Origin: UBA4781 sp963674975
Lineage (GTDB): Bacteria > Chloroflexota > Anaerolineae > Anaerolineales > Anaerolineaceae
Length of the DNA stretch: 64,000 nt
Direction: 5' to 3'
Assembly: GCA_963674975.1 (NCBI GenBank)
Contig: OY771913.1
Location: forward strand, 682,001-746,000
Both the position numbers and the translations under genes were made by a program. Under the pieces are notes generated by a model, which had not been told where the DNA came from, did not search any database, and saw nothing but the letters and a program-made list of their open reading frames with translations. Positions within the stretch are counted from its first letter, which is position 1, and each line of letters starts with the position of its first letter. Positions 50,469 through 59,279 of this stretch are shown here, in pieces.

Positions 50469-52009
50469 CCATACCCCAATCCATCCTTTTAGGAATCCTG
50501 CAGGGGCTCACCGAATTTCTGCCCATTTCCAGCTCCGGGCATCTGGTGATCATGCCCTATTTACTCGGCTGGGATATCCCCGCCGAACAGAGCTTTTCTT
50601 TCGATGTACTGGTTCAGCTGGGCACTTTGATTGCGGTAATCATTTATTTCCGCAAAGATATTCTCGATATCTTCAAGGGGCTGGGATCAGATATCAAGGC
50701 GAAAAAGTTAGGCTCAACCGTAGAAAGTAAGATCGGCTGGTTCATTATTCTAGCAACCATCCCCGCCGGAATTGCCGGGCTGCTCATCAAAGACCTCATT
50801 GAAGACGCTTTTGGTAATCCGCACGCGGTGGCATTTTTCCTCTTTGGAACCGCCCTGCTGCTCGTCATAGCCGAGCTGGTAGGGAAGAAAAACCGTGAAA
50901 TAGAAGACATGCGCTGGTTTGATGCGCTGTGGATCGGGATATTCCAGATCTTCTCGCTCTTCCCGGGTATTTCCCGCTCCGGCTCCTGCATGGTGGGCGG
51001 AATGACGCGCAACTTCGACCGCAAGAGCGCCAGCAGTTTTTCCTTCCTCATGGCGATCCCCGTCATGGCGGCTGCCGGGTTATTGAGCATCTTTGACCTG
51101 TTCGATATCCCAGATCTGGGCAATTTTCTGCCTGTTCTGCTAATCGGCTTTGTGGTGGCGGGTGTGGTCGGTTATTTCGCCATCGCCTGGCTGATGAAGT
51201 TCGTGCAGAACCATTCGCTGTTCGTCTTTTCCGGCTACTGCGCTTTTCTCGGCGCGGCAGTACTGGCTTTCGGATTCTTCTTCCCACAGACAGATGCTGC
51301 AGCCGCCAGCCCGGTGGAAGCTCCTGCTCCTACCGCACAGGAAGTGCTGCTGCCGGAGAGCGTCACCTATGCTCCCGAATTGGACTGGCTGGCACCCACC
51401 ATTGCCACCTGTATGGAGAAAACACTGGATGAATCCCTGCCCCTACTGGAAAGTGCTGCGGAATTCCAAACCACAGAACTGCGCTTCACCTTCCCGCTCT
51501 CCGCGCAGACCTCCTATTCCTACCAGATCGGCGCGCAGACACTGCAGTTCAGCGTCAGCCCTGCCAATCCGCTACAATCTCTCAATATGGATGATTTAAA
51601 TGCCCTATTACAGGGCACATATTCCACCTGGCAGGAATTCTTTCAGAACTGCGCAAGCTGCACCTATACTGAAGCGGGCAGCGCCAGCTTCGATGTACCC
51701 ATCACGCTTTACATCTATCCGGAGAACAGCCCTTATCAGGCAGCTGCGGCACAGGCTCTCGACCTGAGCAGCGGGCAAATGGACGATGCGCTCTTCATCC
51801 CGGATGCCGAAACACTGCTCACCACTCTGCAGCTGGAAGAAGGCGCCGCCGGGTTCCTGCCCAGCCACTGGATCCCTGCAAATTCATCCACCGTGACTAT
51901 AACCGATTTACCCGCTGCTGCTCTGGAACTCCCCGTGCTGGCAGTTCTCGGCAACGAACCCAACACACAATTCACCAATCTCATCCTGTGCGTGCAGTCT
52001 TCCCTCTAG
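50465..52009 (+). CDS. uppP: Undecaprenyl-pyrophosphate phosphatase fused to an extracytoplasmic binding-protein-like domain
   Basis: 514 residues, nearly twice the usual 265-280. Residues 1-272 are a complete UppP/BacA: EFLPISSSGH (17-26), PGISRSGSCM (168-177, catalytic Arg) and eight or so membrane helices. An Ala/Pro linker (about 278-292) leads to a 220-residue soluble domain. That domain has NMDDLNALLQGTYSTWQEFF and AETLLTTLQLEEGAAGFLP, resembling the ITNW and GAIGY regions of PstS-like phosphate-binding proteins. It recycles the undecaprenyl lipid carrier. The extra domain is outside if the last helix exits that way. It overlaps tgt by 4 bases. Confidence 0.85.
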   Translation: MTIPQSILLGILQGLTEFLPISSSGHLVIMPYLLGWDIPAEQSFSFDVLVQLGTLIAVIIYFRKDILDIFKGLGSDIKAKKLGSTVESKIGWFIILATIPAGIAGLLIKDLIEDAFGNPHAVAFFLFGTALLLVIAELVGKKNREIEDMRWFDALWIGIFQIFSLFPGISRSGSCMVGGMTRNFDRKSASSFSFLMAIPVMAAAGLLSIFDLFDIPDLGNFLPVLLIGFVVAGVVGYFAIAWLMKFVQNHSLFVFSGYCAFLGAAVLAFGFFFPQTDAAAASPVEAPAPTAQEVLLPESVTYAPELDWLAPTIATCMEKTLDESLPLLESAAEFQTTELRFTFPLSAQTSYSYQIGAQTLQFSVSPANPLQSLNMDDLNALLQGTYSTWQEFFQNCASCTYTEAGSASFDVPITLYIYPENSPYQAAAAQALDLSSGQMDDALFIPDAETLLTTLQLEEGAAGFLPSHWIPANSSTVTITDLPAAALELPVLAVLGNEPNTQFTNLILCVQSSL

Positions 52010-52036
52010 TTCTTTCTTCCATTTCTCAACTTTTAA

Positions 52037-52080
52037 TATAAAATACTTCAAACGCGCGGAATATTTCCGCAAAATGAGGA
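52037..52080 (+). promoter_or_regulatory. proC leader: -10-like box, inverted repeat and ribosome-binding site
   Basis: TATAAAAT at 52037-52044 may be a -10. GCGGAA (52056-52061) and TTCCGC (52065-52070) form a 6-bp inverted repeat with a 3-base centre, either a leader hairpin or an operator. GAGGA at 52076-52080 is the ribosome-binding site of proC. Confidence 0.4.
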
Positions 52081-52086
52081 TTTATC

Positions 52087-52935
52087 ATGCTAACAGGTAT
52101 TCAAATTGCATTTATCGGACCCGGGGTCATGGCAGAAGCCATGCTCAAGGGATTATTGAAGAAAGAACTTGCCAAACCGGGCAATATCACCCTTTCCGGA
52201 CCCAACATAGAGCACAATCAGGAACTCGAAGACACCTATAAGGTATCCACAACCACCGACAACCGCGCCGCAGCCGCTCAGGCAGATATTGTGGTGCTTT
52301 CCATTAAACCCCAGCGTATGCAGAAAGTGGTGAGCGAGCTGAAAGGCAAACTCAAACCGGATGCTTTCATCCTATCTATCGTCGCCGGCGCTTCGATCAA
52401 AAAGATCGCGCAGCTCAGCGGACACGAGCGCATCGTGCGCTGCATGCCCAACACTCCCGCCCAGATCGGGGAAGGCATCACCGTATGGACTGCCTCACCC
52501 AAGGTGAGCGAAGACCAGCAGGATATGACGCGCACTTTCCTCAACGCCTTCGGCAAGGAGATCTTTGTAGAGGAAGAAGATTATCTGGATAAGGCTACCG
52601 CCCTCTCCGGCACCGGACCGGCTTATGTGTACCTCTTCATGGAAGCCATGGTGGATGCCGGCGTGCATCTGGGTTTCCCGCGGCGCATCGCCGAACGGTT
52701 GGTGATCGAAACCCTGCGCGGCTCGGTGGATTACTACGACAACGGCAAAGGCGATTCCAAGCACCTCGCCAGCCTGCGCAACCAGGTCACTTCGCCCGGC
52801 GGCACCTCCGCCGAAGCGCTTTACTATCTGGAAAAAGCCGGCTTCCGCACCGCCATCTCGCGCGCCATCTGGGCAGCCTACCAGCGCTCGATCGAATTGG
52901 GTAAAGACGCGGAGACCAATCCGCCCGAGGAATAA
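52087..52935 (+). CDS. proC: Pyrroline-5-carboxylate reductase
   Basis: 282 residues. It reduces pyrroline-5-carboxylate to proline. The NAD(P)-binding N-terminus IAFIGPGVMAEAML, SIKPQ, RCMPNTPAQIGEG and the C-terminal signature region SGTGPAYVYLFMEAM plus QVTSPGGTSAEAL are present. The local GC is noticeably higher than in the rest of the window. The add gene follows 3 bases later. Confidence 0.97.
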   Translation: MLTGIQIAFIGPGVMAEAMLKGLLKKELAKPGNITLSGPNIEHNQELEDTYKVSTTTDNRAAAAQADIVVLSIKPQRMQKVVSELKGKLKPDAFILSIVAGASIKKIAQLSGHERIVRCMPNTPAQIGEGITVWTASPKVSEDQQDMTRTFLNAFGKEIFVEEEDYLDKATALSGTGPAYVYLFMEAMVDAGVHLGFPRRIAERLVIETLRGSVDYYDNGKGDSKHLASLRNQVTSPGGTSAEALYYLEKAGFRTAISRAIWAAYQRSIELGKDAETNPPEE

Positions 52936-52938
52936 GCC

Positions 52939-53952
52939 TTGAAGCGCTCCGCCTACATCGATCCCAACTTTCCTTTAGTAGAACTGCACCGCCATCTGGA
53001 TGGCAATGTGCGCCTTGCCACCATTCTCGATATTGGCTTGAGATACAACCTGGGCTTGCCTGCGGATACCCTCGAAGGGCTGCGTCCCTATGTACAGGTG
53101 GTAGAACCCAAACCCAGCATTCTGGATTTCTTTAAGAAGTTCGAGTGGCTCACCAAAGCCATGGTTGACTATAACGCCTGCTACCGCATCGCCTATGAGA
53201 ACGTCGAAGATGCCCATAACGAAGGCATTGATTACATCGAACTGCGCTTCAGCCCATTATTCATGGCAGAAGCACATAAACTGGATCCCGCAGGAGTGGT
53301 GGAAGCGGTGGTGGAAGGAGTCAAAGCCGCCCAGCGCGATCTGCCCACCCGCGCCGCCCTGATCGGCATCATCAGCCGCACTTACGGTGTGGAAGCCTGC
53401 TGGCAGGAACTCGATGCTCTGCTTACCTACAAGGACGATATCATCGCCCTCGATCTGGCTGGCGATGAACTGCATTTCCCCGGAGAATTGTTCGTGGAGC
53501 ATTTCAAGAAAGCACGCGAGGCTGGCTGGCATGCCGTGCCGCACGCCGGAGAAGCGCTGGGTCCCGAGAGTGTATGGCAGGCTATCCGCGAGCTGAAAGC
53601 CGAACGCATCGGGCATGCCGTGACCGCCGTAAAGGATCCTGCCCTGATGGATTACCTCGCCGAACACCAGATCGGCATCGAGTCTAACCTCACCAGCAAT
53701 GTGCAAACCTCCACCGTACCTGATTACGCATCCCATCCCTTCAAAACATTCCTCGAGCACGGCATCCCGGCTACCATCAACACCGATGATCCGGGCATCA
53801 GCGCTATTGATATTAATTACGAGTACGATATGGCAGTGGAGAAAGCGGGGTTAAGCAAGGAGCAAGTTAGGCAGGCACAGGAGAATGCGCTACAGCAGTG
53901 CTTTTTAAGGAAGAAGGAGAAAGAATATCTAATTGAGAGCAAGCATAATTGA
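52939..53952 (+). CDS. add: Adenosine deaminase
   Basis: 337 residues from a TTG at 52939, with GAGGAA upstream inside the end of proC. Motifs: ELHRHLDGNVR (two metal-binding His), HAGEALGP (substrate His-Ala-Gly-Glu), ERIGHAV, and NTDDPGIS (metal Asp). It deaminates adenosine to inosine in purine salvage. GC drops in the last 80 bases of the gene, and the AT-rich island begins right after its stop. Confidence 0.95.
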   Translation: MKRSAYIDPNFPLVELHRHLDGNVRLATILDIGLRYNLGLPADTLEGLRPYVQVVEPKPSILDFFKKFEWLTKAMVDYNACYRIAYENVEDAHNEGIDYIELRFSPLFMAEAHKLDPAGVVEAVVEGVKAAQRDLPTRAALIGIISRTYGVEACWQELDALLTYKDDIIALDLAGDELHFPGELFVEHFKKAREAGWHAVPHAGEALGPESVWQAIRELKAERIGHAVTAVKDPALMDYLAEHQIGIESNLTSNVQTSTVPDYASHPFKTFLEHGIPATINTDDPGISAIDINYEYDMAVEKAGLSKEQVRQAQENALQQCFLRKKEKEYLIESKHN

Positions 53953-54193
53953 CAAGAATAATTGGTTGTCAAAGAGGATATAGTAGCTTTGTCTTATAGA
54001 AATATATAACTATAAGTGAAATTTGTTAAATTGGGTAAAACCCTTTTCTTTTAATAATAGAGAATGAATAAACGCCTATTATTTATAGAAAAATCAAAGA
54101 TAAAAATAACAAAGAAAAATACAAATCCTTTCTATTGATATTTCGCTATAAAGTCAACATTAAAAGGTATTAATACAAAAATCCATCATTCTC

Positions 54194-55357
54194 TTATGAA
54201 GCCAGGGAAACCCATATCGCGATAATTGCTAAAATAAATGATAAAATAGCCCACGTTGTTGATTGTAAATTTGAATTGCTCTTATTAAGTTTATTTACTT
54301 CTTTTTTTAATTCATTAATAGCACCTCGTGATGCATTAGTCGGTAAATAATGCAATAATTTTTCTCCTTGGTGTACTCCTTTATAACAATAAGTAGGTTC
54401 TATTAATTTATTAAATTCAATTGTTGCATAGTGTTGCCCTCTTTTTAATAAAACAGGGGAACTTGAAGTATTAAACAAAAGGCTAAAAAGGGGGCCTTCA
54501 AAACCCGGGTCAATTTGGGGGCCATTAGATAAAATTAAACCCTGAAAAAATAAACCAATTGAAAGCCCAAATCTTGCACAAATATCTCTAGGTAATTTTG
54601 CTTCTTCTCTTGAGGTAACAATAACATAATCATATGGTTCAATTAAATGAAATGGATTTTCTTCAGTTAAATATCTTATTTTCCCCGCATAAAATAACTC
54701 ATCGCCCAAACATAAGTCATAAGATGCTCCAGATATATTATCAGTAATAGCTTTTTTCATAAGCATTCCATTTGTAATCATTAATTGAATTTGCCTATGA
54801 GATAATATTCCTCCAATATTTTGATTATTCCATAAGGTGAATAAAAGTTCATTTATCGAATCATCTTCATAATCAATACAATATGTGAATTTTTTTCGTA
54901 ATTCTCTATCATTAATTCTTATTTTCGAATATACCTCATTCTTTAGTGATCGTATTAACTTATCATCTATACAATCAATGTAAATAAAAATAAACCTATT
55001 CCCATTTTGAAAAAGTGAATTCCCAATATCACACTGCGAATTAAAATTATTAATTACACTTGATGGAAGAACTATTATCGGAATTTTCCCTTCATCTATA
55101 GACTTTTCAATGTCTTCTTTTTTGCATCCATATTTCTGGTTTAAATAATCACACACCAAGAATAAATCCCCCGCCTCATGCATCTTTTTAAATTCTTGGT
55201 TGTTGATTTTTGTATAACCTGAATATTCATCACTTGGATTATCAGTAATTCCCTCAATTCTAATAAACTGTTTATCTACAATACAAAAATCATCAACAAT
55301 TTTCTCAACATCTAATCCTAACGTACTTGAAAAGACCATCCCCCAGATTATTGTCAT
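54194..55357 (-). CDS. Degenerate guanylate-kinase domain fused to a dCTP-deaminase-like domain and a membrane helix
   Basis: 387 residues. Residues 1-165 follow the guanylate kinase pattern (EYSGYTKINNQEFKKMHEAG, NQKYGCKKEDIEKSIDEGK, corresponding to DYxFVsxeeFexxi and YGT...v...l..G), but the P-loop is reduced to WGMVFSSTLG, lacking the Lys. Residues 184-320 match dCTP deaminase/dUTPase (GASYDLCLGDELFY, CARFGLSIGLF, IDPGFEGPLFSLLFN). The position of the deaminase catalytic Glu is Leu293. One helix (about 368-384) ends the protein. It is the last gene of the operon, 2 bases after the methylase, with GGAGG eight bases before the ATG. Probably nucleotide-binding rather than catalytic. Confidence 0.7.
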   Translation of the reverse strand: MTIIWGMVFSSTLGLDVEKIVDDFCIVDKQFIRIEGITDNPSDEYSGYTKINNQEFKKMHEAGDLFLVCDYLNQKYGCKKEDIEKSIDEGKIPIIVLPSSVINNFNSQCDIGNSLFQNGNRFIFIYIDCIDDKLIRSLKNEVYSKIRINDRELRKKFTYCIDYEDDSINELLFTLWNNQNIGGILSHRQIQLMITNGMLMKKAITDNISGASYDLCLGDELFYAGKIRYLTEENPFHLIEPYDYVIVTSREEAKLPRDICARFGLSIGLFFQGLILSNGPQIDPGFEGPLFSLLFNTSSSPVLLKRGQHYATIEFNKLIEPTYCYKGVHQGEKLLHYLPTNASRGAINELKKEVNKLNKSNSNLQSTTWAILSFILAIIAIWVSLAS

Positions 55358-55359
55358 TT

Positions 55360-56616
55360 CTATGCCCTCCTATAAATATAAATATGCTCTCTTTTTAAAC
55401 TCGTCCAAAATTGATTATGATGTCTTCTCCTTATCGGTAACATCCGTGTTATCTTATGATCAAGAGATAATCCAGTATCTGATAGATAGTTTTCGATTTT
55501 ATTCATAACTTCATTTCTTAATATATTGTTTTTTTCACCCTTCCCAAAATCAGGTAAAACTAAACAAATATAACCATTCACTTTAATCAATGGGAAAAAA
55601 TTGTTGATAGTATTTTTCATCCCCTCCAAGTAATTATCTAGTGATTTTTTTGATCCCCTTTTTCTTCTGGCACCAATCTCTAATTTACAATCATTCTCCG
55701 GTGTGCTTTCTAACCAATAATAACTTAATCTTTGTGAAAACGAATAATCTGTCATATTAGGATAAGGTGGTGATGTTATTATTAAATCCACAGAATTTGA
55801 AGGAATGGGAATTCCTTTTACAATATCGCACTTAATAATTTTTGAATTAATATCCGCTTCTTTTAAAAATGAGATTCCCTCTTGGGGCATCTCTCTTTTT
55901 AAGTTTGATACCTCACGAATAATCATTTTTATCTTATTTCTAAACCAATATATTGCATTTTTATATTCTTCTTTCTGCTCTTTTGTAGGTAACATATTAT
56001 CTGAAATACAACCCCACCCACGCTGTTGGGCGCACACCGTTTTCAATGTTGAAGACAGAGAGATCTTAATAAGATTACGAATATATTCATCTTTATTTGT
56101 TTTTTCGCATTGAATCAAAAAGGAAATCTCATTGAAAGTCCTACTATTAAACCATGGCATTAACAATTCTTTTTGTTGAATCGTTATTTGTTCAGAATAG
56201 TTATTTTCCAGAGAATATTCATTACAAATTTTTCCAATTTTATTCTCTATTACATCAAGCTCTTCGTCGAATTGCAGAAGTTTCCAAATTGATGTCATTA
56301 TCATTACCCCAATTAACGAATTCTCGGTTGCAATAGGATACCTACCTAATGATAATGCCTGAAATATTGTTGTCCCAATACCAGCAAAGGGATCATATAT
56401 AACTGCTCTTTTATCCGATAAAACATCAATGAGAGTATATGGTATTTCTGGAATAAATGTAGCTGGATACCAATGCAATTTTCTAGCATCAAAAAAGTGT
56501 AATCCACTTCTTCCAACATTTCCCGGATTGGAAAAATTCCAATTAATATTATTAAGAATATTATTGGCTAAATAATCTTGATTGATATTTTCGCTTTTTC
56601 TATCACTACTTTTCAT
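55360..56616 (-). CDS. DNA (N4-cytosine/N6-adenine)-methylase-like protein
   Basis: 418 residues from the ATG at 56616 (an in-frame ATG at 56646 is possible). SAM-binding motif I is IYDPFAGIGTT (DPFAGIGTT 75-83) and catalytic motif IV is DLIITSPPYPN (TSPPY 281-285), so the order is I then IV with about 200 residues between. That interval includes a helical insert and CAQQRGWGCISD. The TSPPY form favours amino-group methylation of DNA or possibly RNA (TRM11-like order). No restriction endonuclease is encoded nearby. It overlaps the HD gene by 11 bases and abuts the DCD-like gene. Target and role unknown. Confidence 0.75.
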   Translation of the reverse strand: MKSSDRKSENINQDYLANNILNNINWNFSNPGNVGRSGLHFFDARKLHWYPATFIPEIPYTLIDVLSDKRAVIYDPFAGIGTTIFQALSLGRYPIATENSLIGVMIMTSIWKLLQFDEELDVIENKIGKICNEYSLENNYSEQITIQQKELLMPWFNSRTFNEISFLIQCEKTNKDEYIRNLIKISLSSTLKTVCAQQRGWGCISDNMLPTKEQKEEYKNAIYWFRNKIKMIIREVSNLKREMPQEGISFLKEADINSKIIKCDIVKGIPIPSNSVDLIITSPPYPNMTDYSFSQRLSYYWLESTPENDCKLEIGARRKRGSKKSLDNYLEGMKNTINNFFPLIKVNGYICLVLPDFGKGEKNNILRNEVMNKIENYLSDTGLSLDHKITRMLPIRRRHHNQFWTSLKREHIYIYRRA

Positions 56617-57901
56617 ATAATTCCATTTCAGTTGCTGTTCTATCATTAAATTTTTCTTTAATATATTCTGCTAGTTTATACCCATGCTTTTCATTAATCC
56701 ATTGAGAAGGAATGTTGTCCATATTATAGATTTTATTCTTTAGAAATATTCCAACTAGAATTCTATTGACTTCTTTCCCTATTTCAATTTCTTTGCCATA
56801 AATATCCTCTATTTGAATTCTTCTATGCGTTTTATTAATATCTTGAATTATATGAATCTTGATTTTCGGGTTTTTAAGTGAATAATACATTCGAGATATG
56901 TAATTTTCTATTTCTTTCTCTAAAAGAATACGGTTTTTATAAATTTTAAATTTTTTATTCGAATCAATATTATTTACTGAAAAAATACCTAAACAACCAT
57001 AAAGATCTCCGATCATTAAGCGTGAAACAATTTGAGATATTTCAGCAGACATATTGTTCATTTTTTGAAGCATCTCATAATCAACATAATTCCAATTAAC
57101 AAATTGCTTCTCTTCTCGTGCAATTTCTATTGCTTCTTGCAGCATACATTTTGCGCTAAAATCATCAGGATTTAACAATAAATAGTTATACAGATTAACT
57201 CTGGTTTGATACCAATCTCGTAGATATTTCTTCTCAGGATTATTGTAAATTAGTTTGCCACCACGAATGAAGATAGATTTTGCTAAATTTATAGGATTAG
57301 AAGGATCTACTCGCAAACCCATATGGTACGATAGCCTATAAACATTATCTATATTATCAAGATCCATTGTTCCATTAATTAATGGACCATATTCTCCCTT
57401 CCCTTTTACTAAATTGATTATTGTGTTCCAATCTTCTTTAGGTAATAACATATCTAGATTACGCAGTAATCCAAAGTAAAGTGGCTCTGTTTTTGTATTC
57501 TGATAGATAAACCCATCGTTATTTGTTCTCTTTTTATATGAAATTACATTTTCGATTCCTTCGTGTTCAAATCCATCTTGACTTAAAATATATTGAAGTG
57601 AATGACCAAATGAACCACTACCTATATCATGCAACAATCCAGCTAATACAATTAGTCGCTTTATCTCATTATTCATTCCCCAGGGATTAGCATCAGTATT
57701 AATTAACGCTAAATATGCTGTTCCAATTGAGTGCTCGTATCTATTAATGTTTGCACTCCCTGTAAGACAGAGTGAGTTGATATTACATAGACGAACTTCT
57801 CTTAGTCTCTGTAATTCAGTGCAATGAAAAACTTCCCACACATATTTTGGGAAAGTAATTCGTCCATATAAAGAATCAAAAAAATATCTATTTTCTATCA
57901 T
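56606..57901 (-). CDS. SAMHD1/dGTPase-like HD-domain phosphohydrolase
   Basis: 431 residues. HD metal ligands: His57 in NRYEHSIG, His91-Asp92 in GLLHDIG, and Asp182 in MDLDNIDNVYRLSYHMG, which aligns with the DVDKWDYFARDCHHLG region of SAMHD1. His100 and His113 (FEHEG) fit further active-site His residues. The SAMHD1 HGPF His equivalent is Ser95 (HDIGSGSFGH). Such enzymes hydrolyse dNTPs to nucleosides and triphosphate, and several limit phage by draining dNTPs. It shares 14 bases with the FAD gene upstream and 11 with the methylase downstream. Confidence 0.82.
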   Translation of the reverse strand: MIENRYFFDSLYGRITFPKYVWEVFHCTELQRLREVRLCNINSLCLTGSANINRYEHSIGTAYLALINTDANPWGMNNEIKRLIVLAGLLHDIGSGSFGHSLQYILSQDGFEHEGIENVISYKKRTNNDGFIYQNTKTEPLYFGLLRNLDMLLPKEDWNTIINLVKGKGEYGPLINGTMDLDNIDNVYRLSYHMGLRVDPSNPINLAKSIFIRGGKLIYNNPEKKYLRDWYQTRVNLYNYLLLNPDDFSAKCMLQEAIEIAREEKQFVNWNYVDYEMLQKMNNMSAEISQIVSRLMIGDLYGCLGIFSVNNIDSNKKFKIYKNRILLEKEIENYISRMYYSLKNPKIKIHIIQDINKTHRRIQIEDIYGKEIEIGKEVNRILVGIFLKNKIYNMDNIPSQWINEKHGYKLAEYIKEKFNDRTATEMELYEK

Positions 57902-59279
57902 TTTTCATTTGTCTCATCATTCTATTATTATTAACAAACTCACATCCAGATGAAAATGACTGTAATATGCCATGGAAATAACCAGTTGCATCACCTATTA
58001 CATAAAAGTTGTTTATATTGGTTTGAAAATTTTTATCAAGGGAATAACGAGGCCAATAATAATCAAGTACTGGTCCATAGACTGTTATTTTATCTAAATG
58101 ATTTTTTAAGGGTGAATTTGAAATAAAAAAATCAACCGCATATCTAATTCTTTTCGAAACATTTATTTCATAGCAACTGTTGATATTTCCCCATTTCCAA
58201 TAAGCAATAGTTGATTCGCATTTAGTATTCATTATATCTATTTTTGAATCTTGTTTATTTTCCAAAAAATTTTTTAAGGTCTGTCGTAAGGGCTTATCTC
58301 CAACAAAACTTGAAATATTTTCAAAAATACTGTTAATCTCATCCCACGTTTTTTTTTGAAAATTATCATTTTTTATTAAAATGGCAAGATTTGTAAATTC
58401 GGATTTAATACTCGATTCAGTTCTACCTTCAATTATTGAGATTCCGCATAAATAATAAGGTGTTAGAAATCCATTTTTGTTTATACAAAAAGTACGCGCA
58501 TCATTAAATTTTAGTTTTAAGTCTCCATGCACTTTATCAATATCATCCCATAAATGTGCTGGAAATTCCAAGCGAACGCCATAATCAATAAAGACTTCTT
58601 TATGATTTAATCCCAGGCAATCATCAATATGAGATCTTAGGGAGATACCCGAACGTCCTACTGCTAATACAATAATTTCTGAATATAAAGAGAATATCCC
58701 TTTTTGTTGATTCTCAATAGTTACTTTAAAATATTTCCCTTCTTTTTGAATATCAGTAACTTTTGATTTAAATAAAATCTTAATGCCAGAACTGTAAATA
58801 TCTTTAAGCATTTTATAAAAACCATTCATTGCATCAATTTGATTAAATGAATAAACATCGTAATAAGTAAATTTAAACCCACTAGATTTACAATTCTCTC
58901 TAAATTCAGCAATTTCCTTTCTTTTCGTTTTAGCTTTCTCAAAACTTATATAATTGGAAAGTTGAGAAAATGATTTATTTAATTTACTCTTAGTTTCCGT
59001 ATTATTCCCCAAGAATGGCTTAAGCCCTTTTCCTGCAGGAAATAAACTGACTTTTCCTCCAGAGATATAAGAACATCCCCCTAATCCATTAATAATATTA
59101 CATGATTCTGATTTGCAGCACAAATCGTCTGTTATTATTCTGCATTTACGTTCTGCTGGGATATCGCCAGCATCAATACAAATGGAATCTTTTGAATATC
59201 GTGTTTTTGCAAGCGATAAAGCTGCTGCTAGACCTGATGGTCCCATTCCTATAATGCAAAAACTATATTTTTTATTCAT
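57888..59279 (-). CDS. FAD-dependent oxidoreductase with cysteine cluster
   Basis: 463 residues. The FAD-binding N-terminus is CIIGMGPSGLAAALSLAK, a second dinucleotide-fold strand is EIIVLAVGRSG, and the C-terminal FAD site is NFYVIGDATGYFHGILQS. It resembles the COG2509-type uncharacterised FAD dehydrogenases (GGxxxxSGGKVS). Five cysteines occur between residues 46 and 69 (Cys46, 54, 55, 60, 69), suggesting a metal or Fe-S site or redox disulfides. Substrate unknown. It overlaps the genes on both sides (8 and 14 bases). Confidence 0.75.
   Translation of the reverse strand: MNKKYSFCIIGMGPSGLAAALSLAKTRYSKDSICIDAGDIPAERKCRIITDDLCCKSESCNIINGLGGCSYISGGKVSLFPAGKGLKPFLGNNTETKSKLNKSFSQLSNYISFEKAKTKRKEIAEFRENCKSSGFKFTYYDVYSFNQIDAMNGFYKMLKDIYSSGIKILFKSKVTDIQKEGKYFKVTIENQQKGIFSLYSEIIVLAVGRSGISLRSHIDDCLGLNHKEVFIDYGVRLEFPAHLWDDIDKVHGDLKLKFNDARTFCINKNGFLTPYYLCGISIIEGRTESSIKSEFTNLAILIKNDNFQKKTWDEINSIFENISSFVGDKPLRQTLKNFLENKQDSKIDIMNTKCESTIAYWKWGNINSCYEINVSKRIRYAVDFFISNSPLKNHLDKITVYGPVLDYYWPRYSLDKNFQTNINNFYVIGDATGYFHGILQSFSSGCEFVNNNRMMRQMKNDRK

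Noticed and set aside
53949..53972. TTGACAA/TTGTCAA inverted repeat as an att site or terminator
   Set aside because: No matching copy was found at the other island edge and no T-run follows.
55360..56616. Complete restriction-modification system
   Set aside because: A methylase-like gene is present, but no endonuclease or specificity subunit can be seen on either side.
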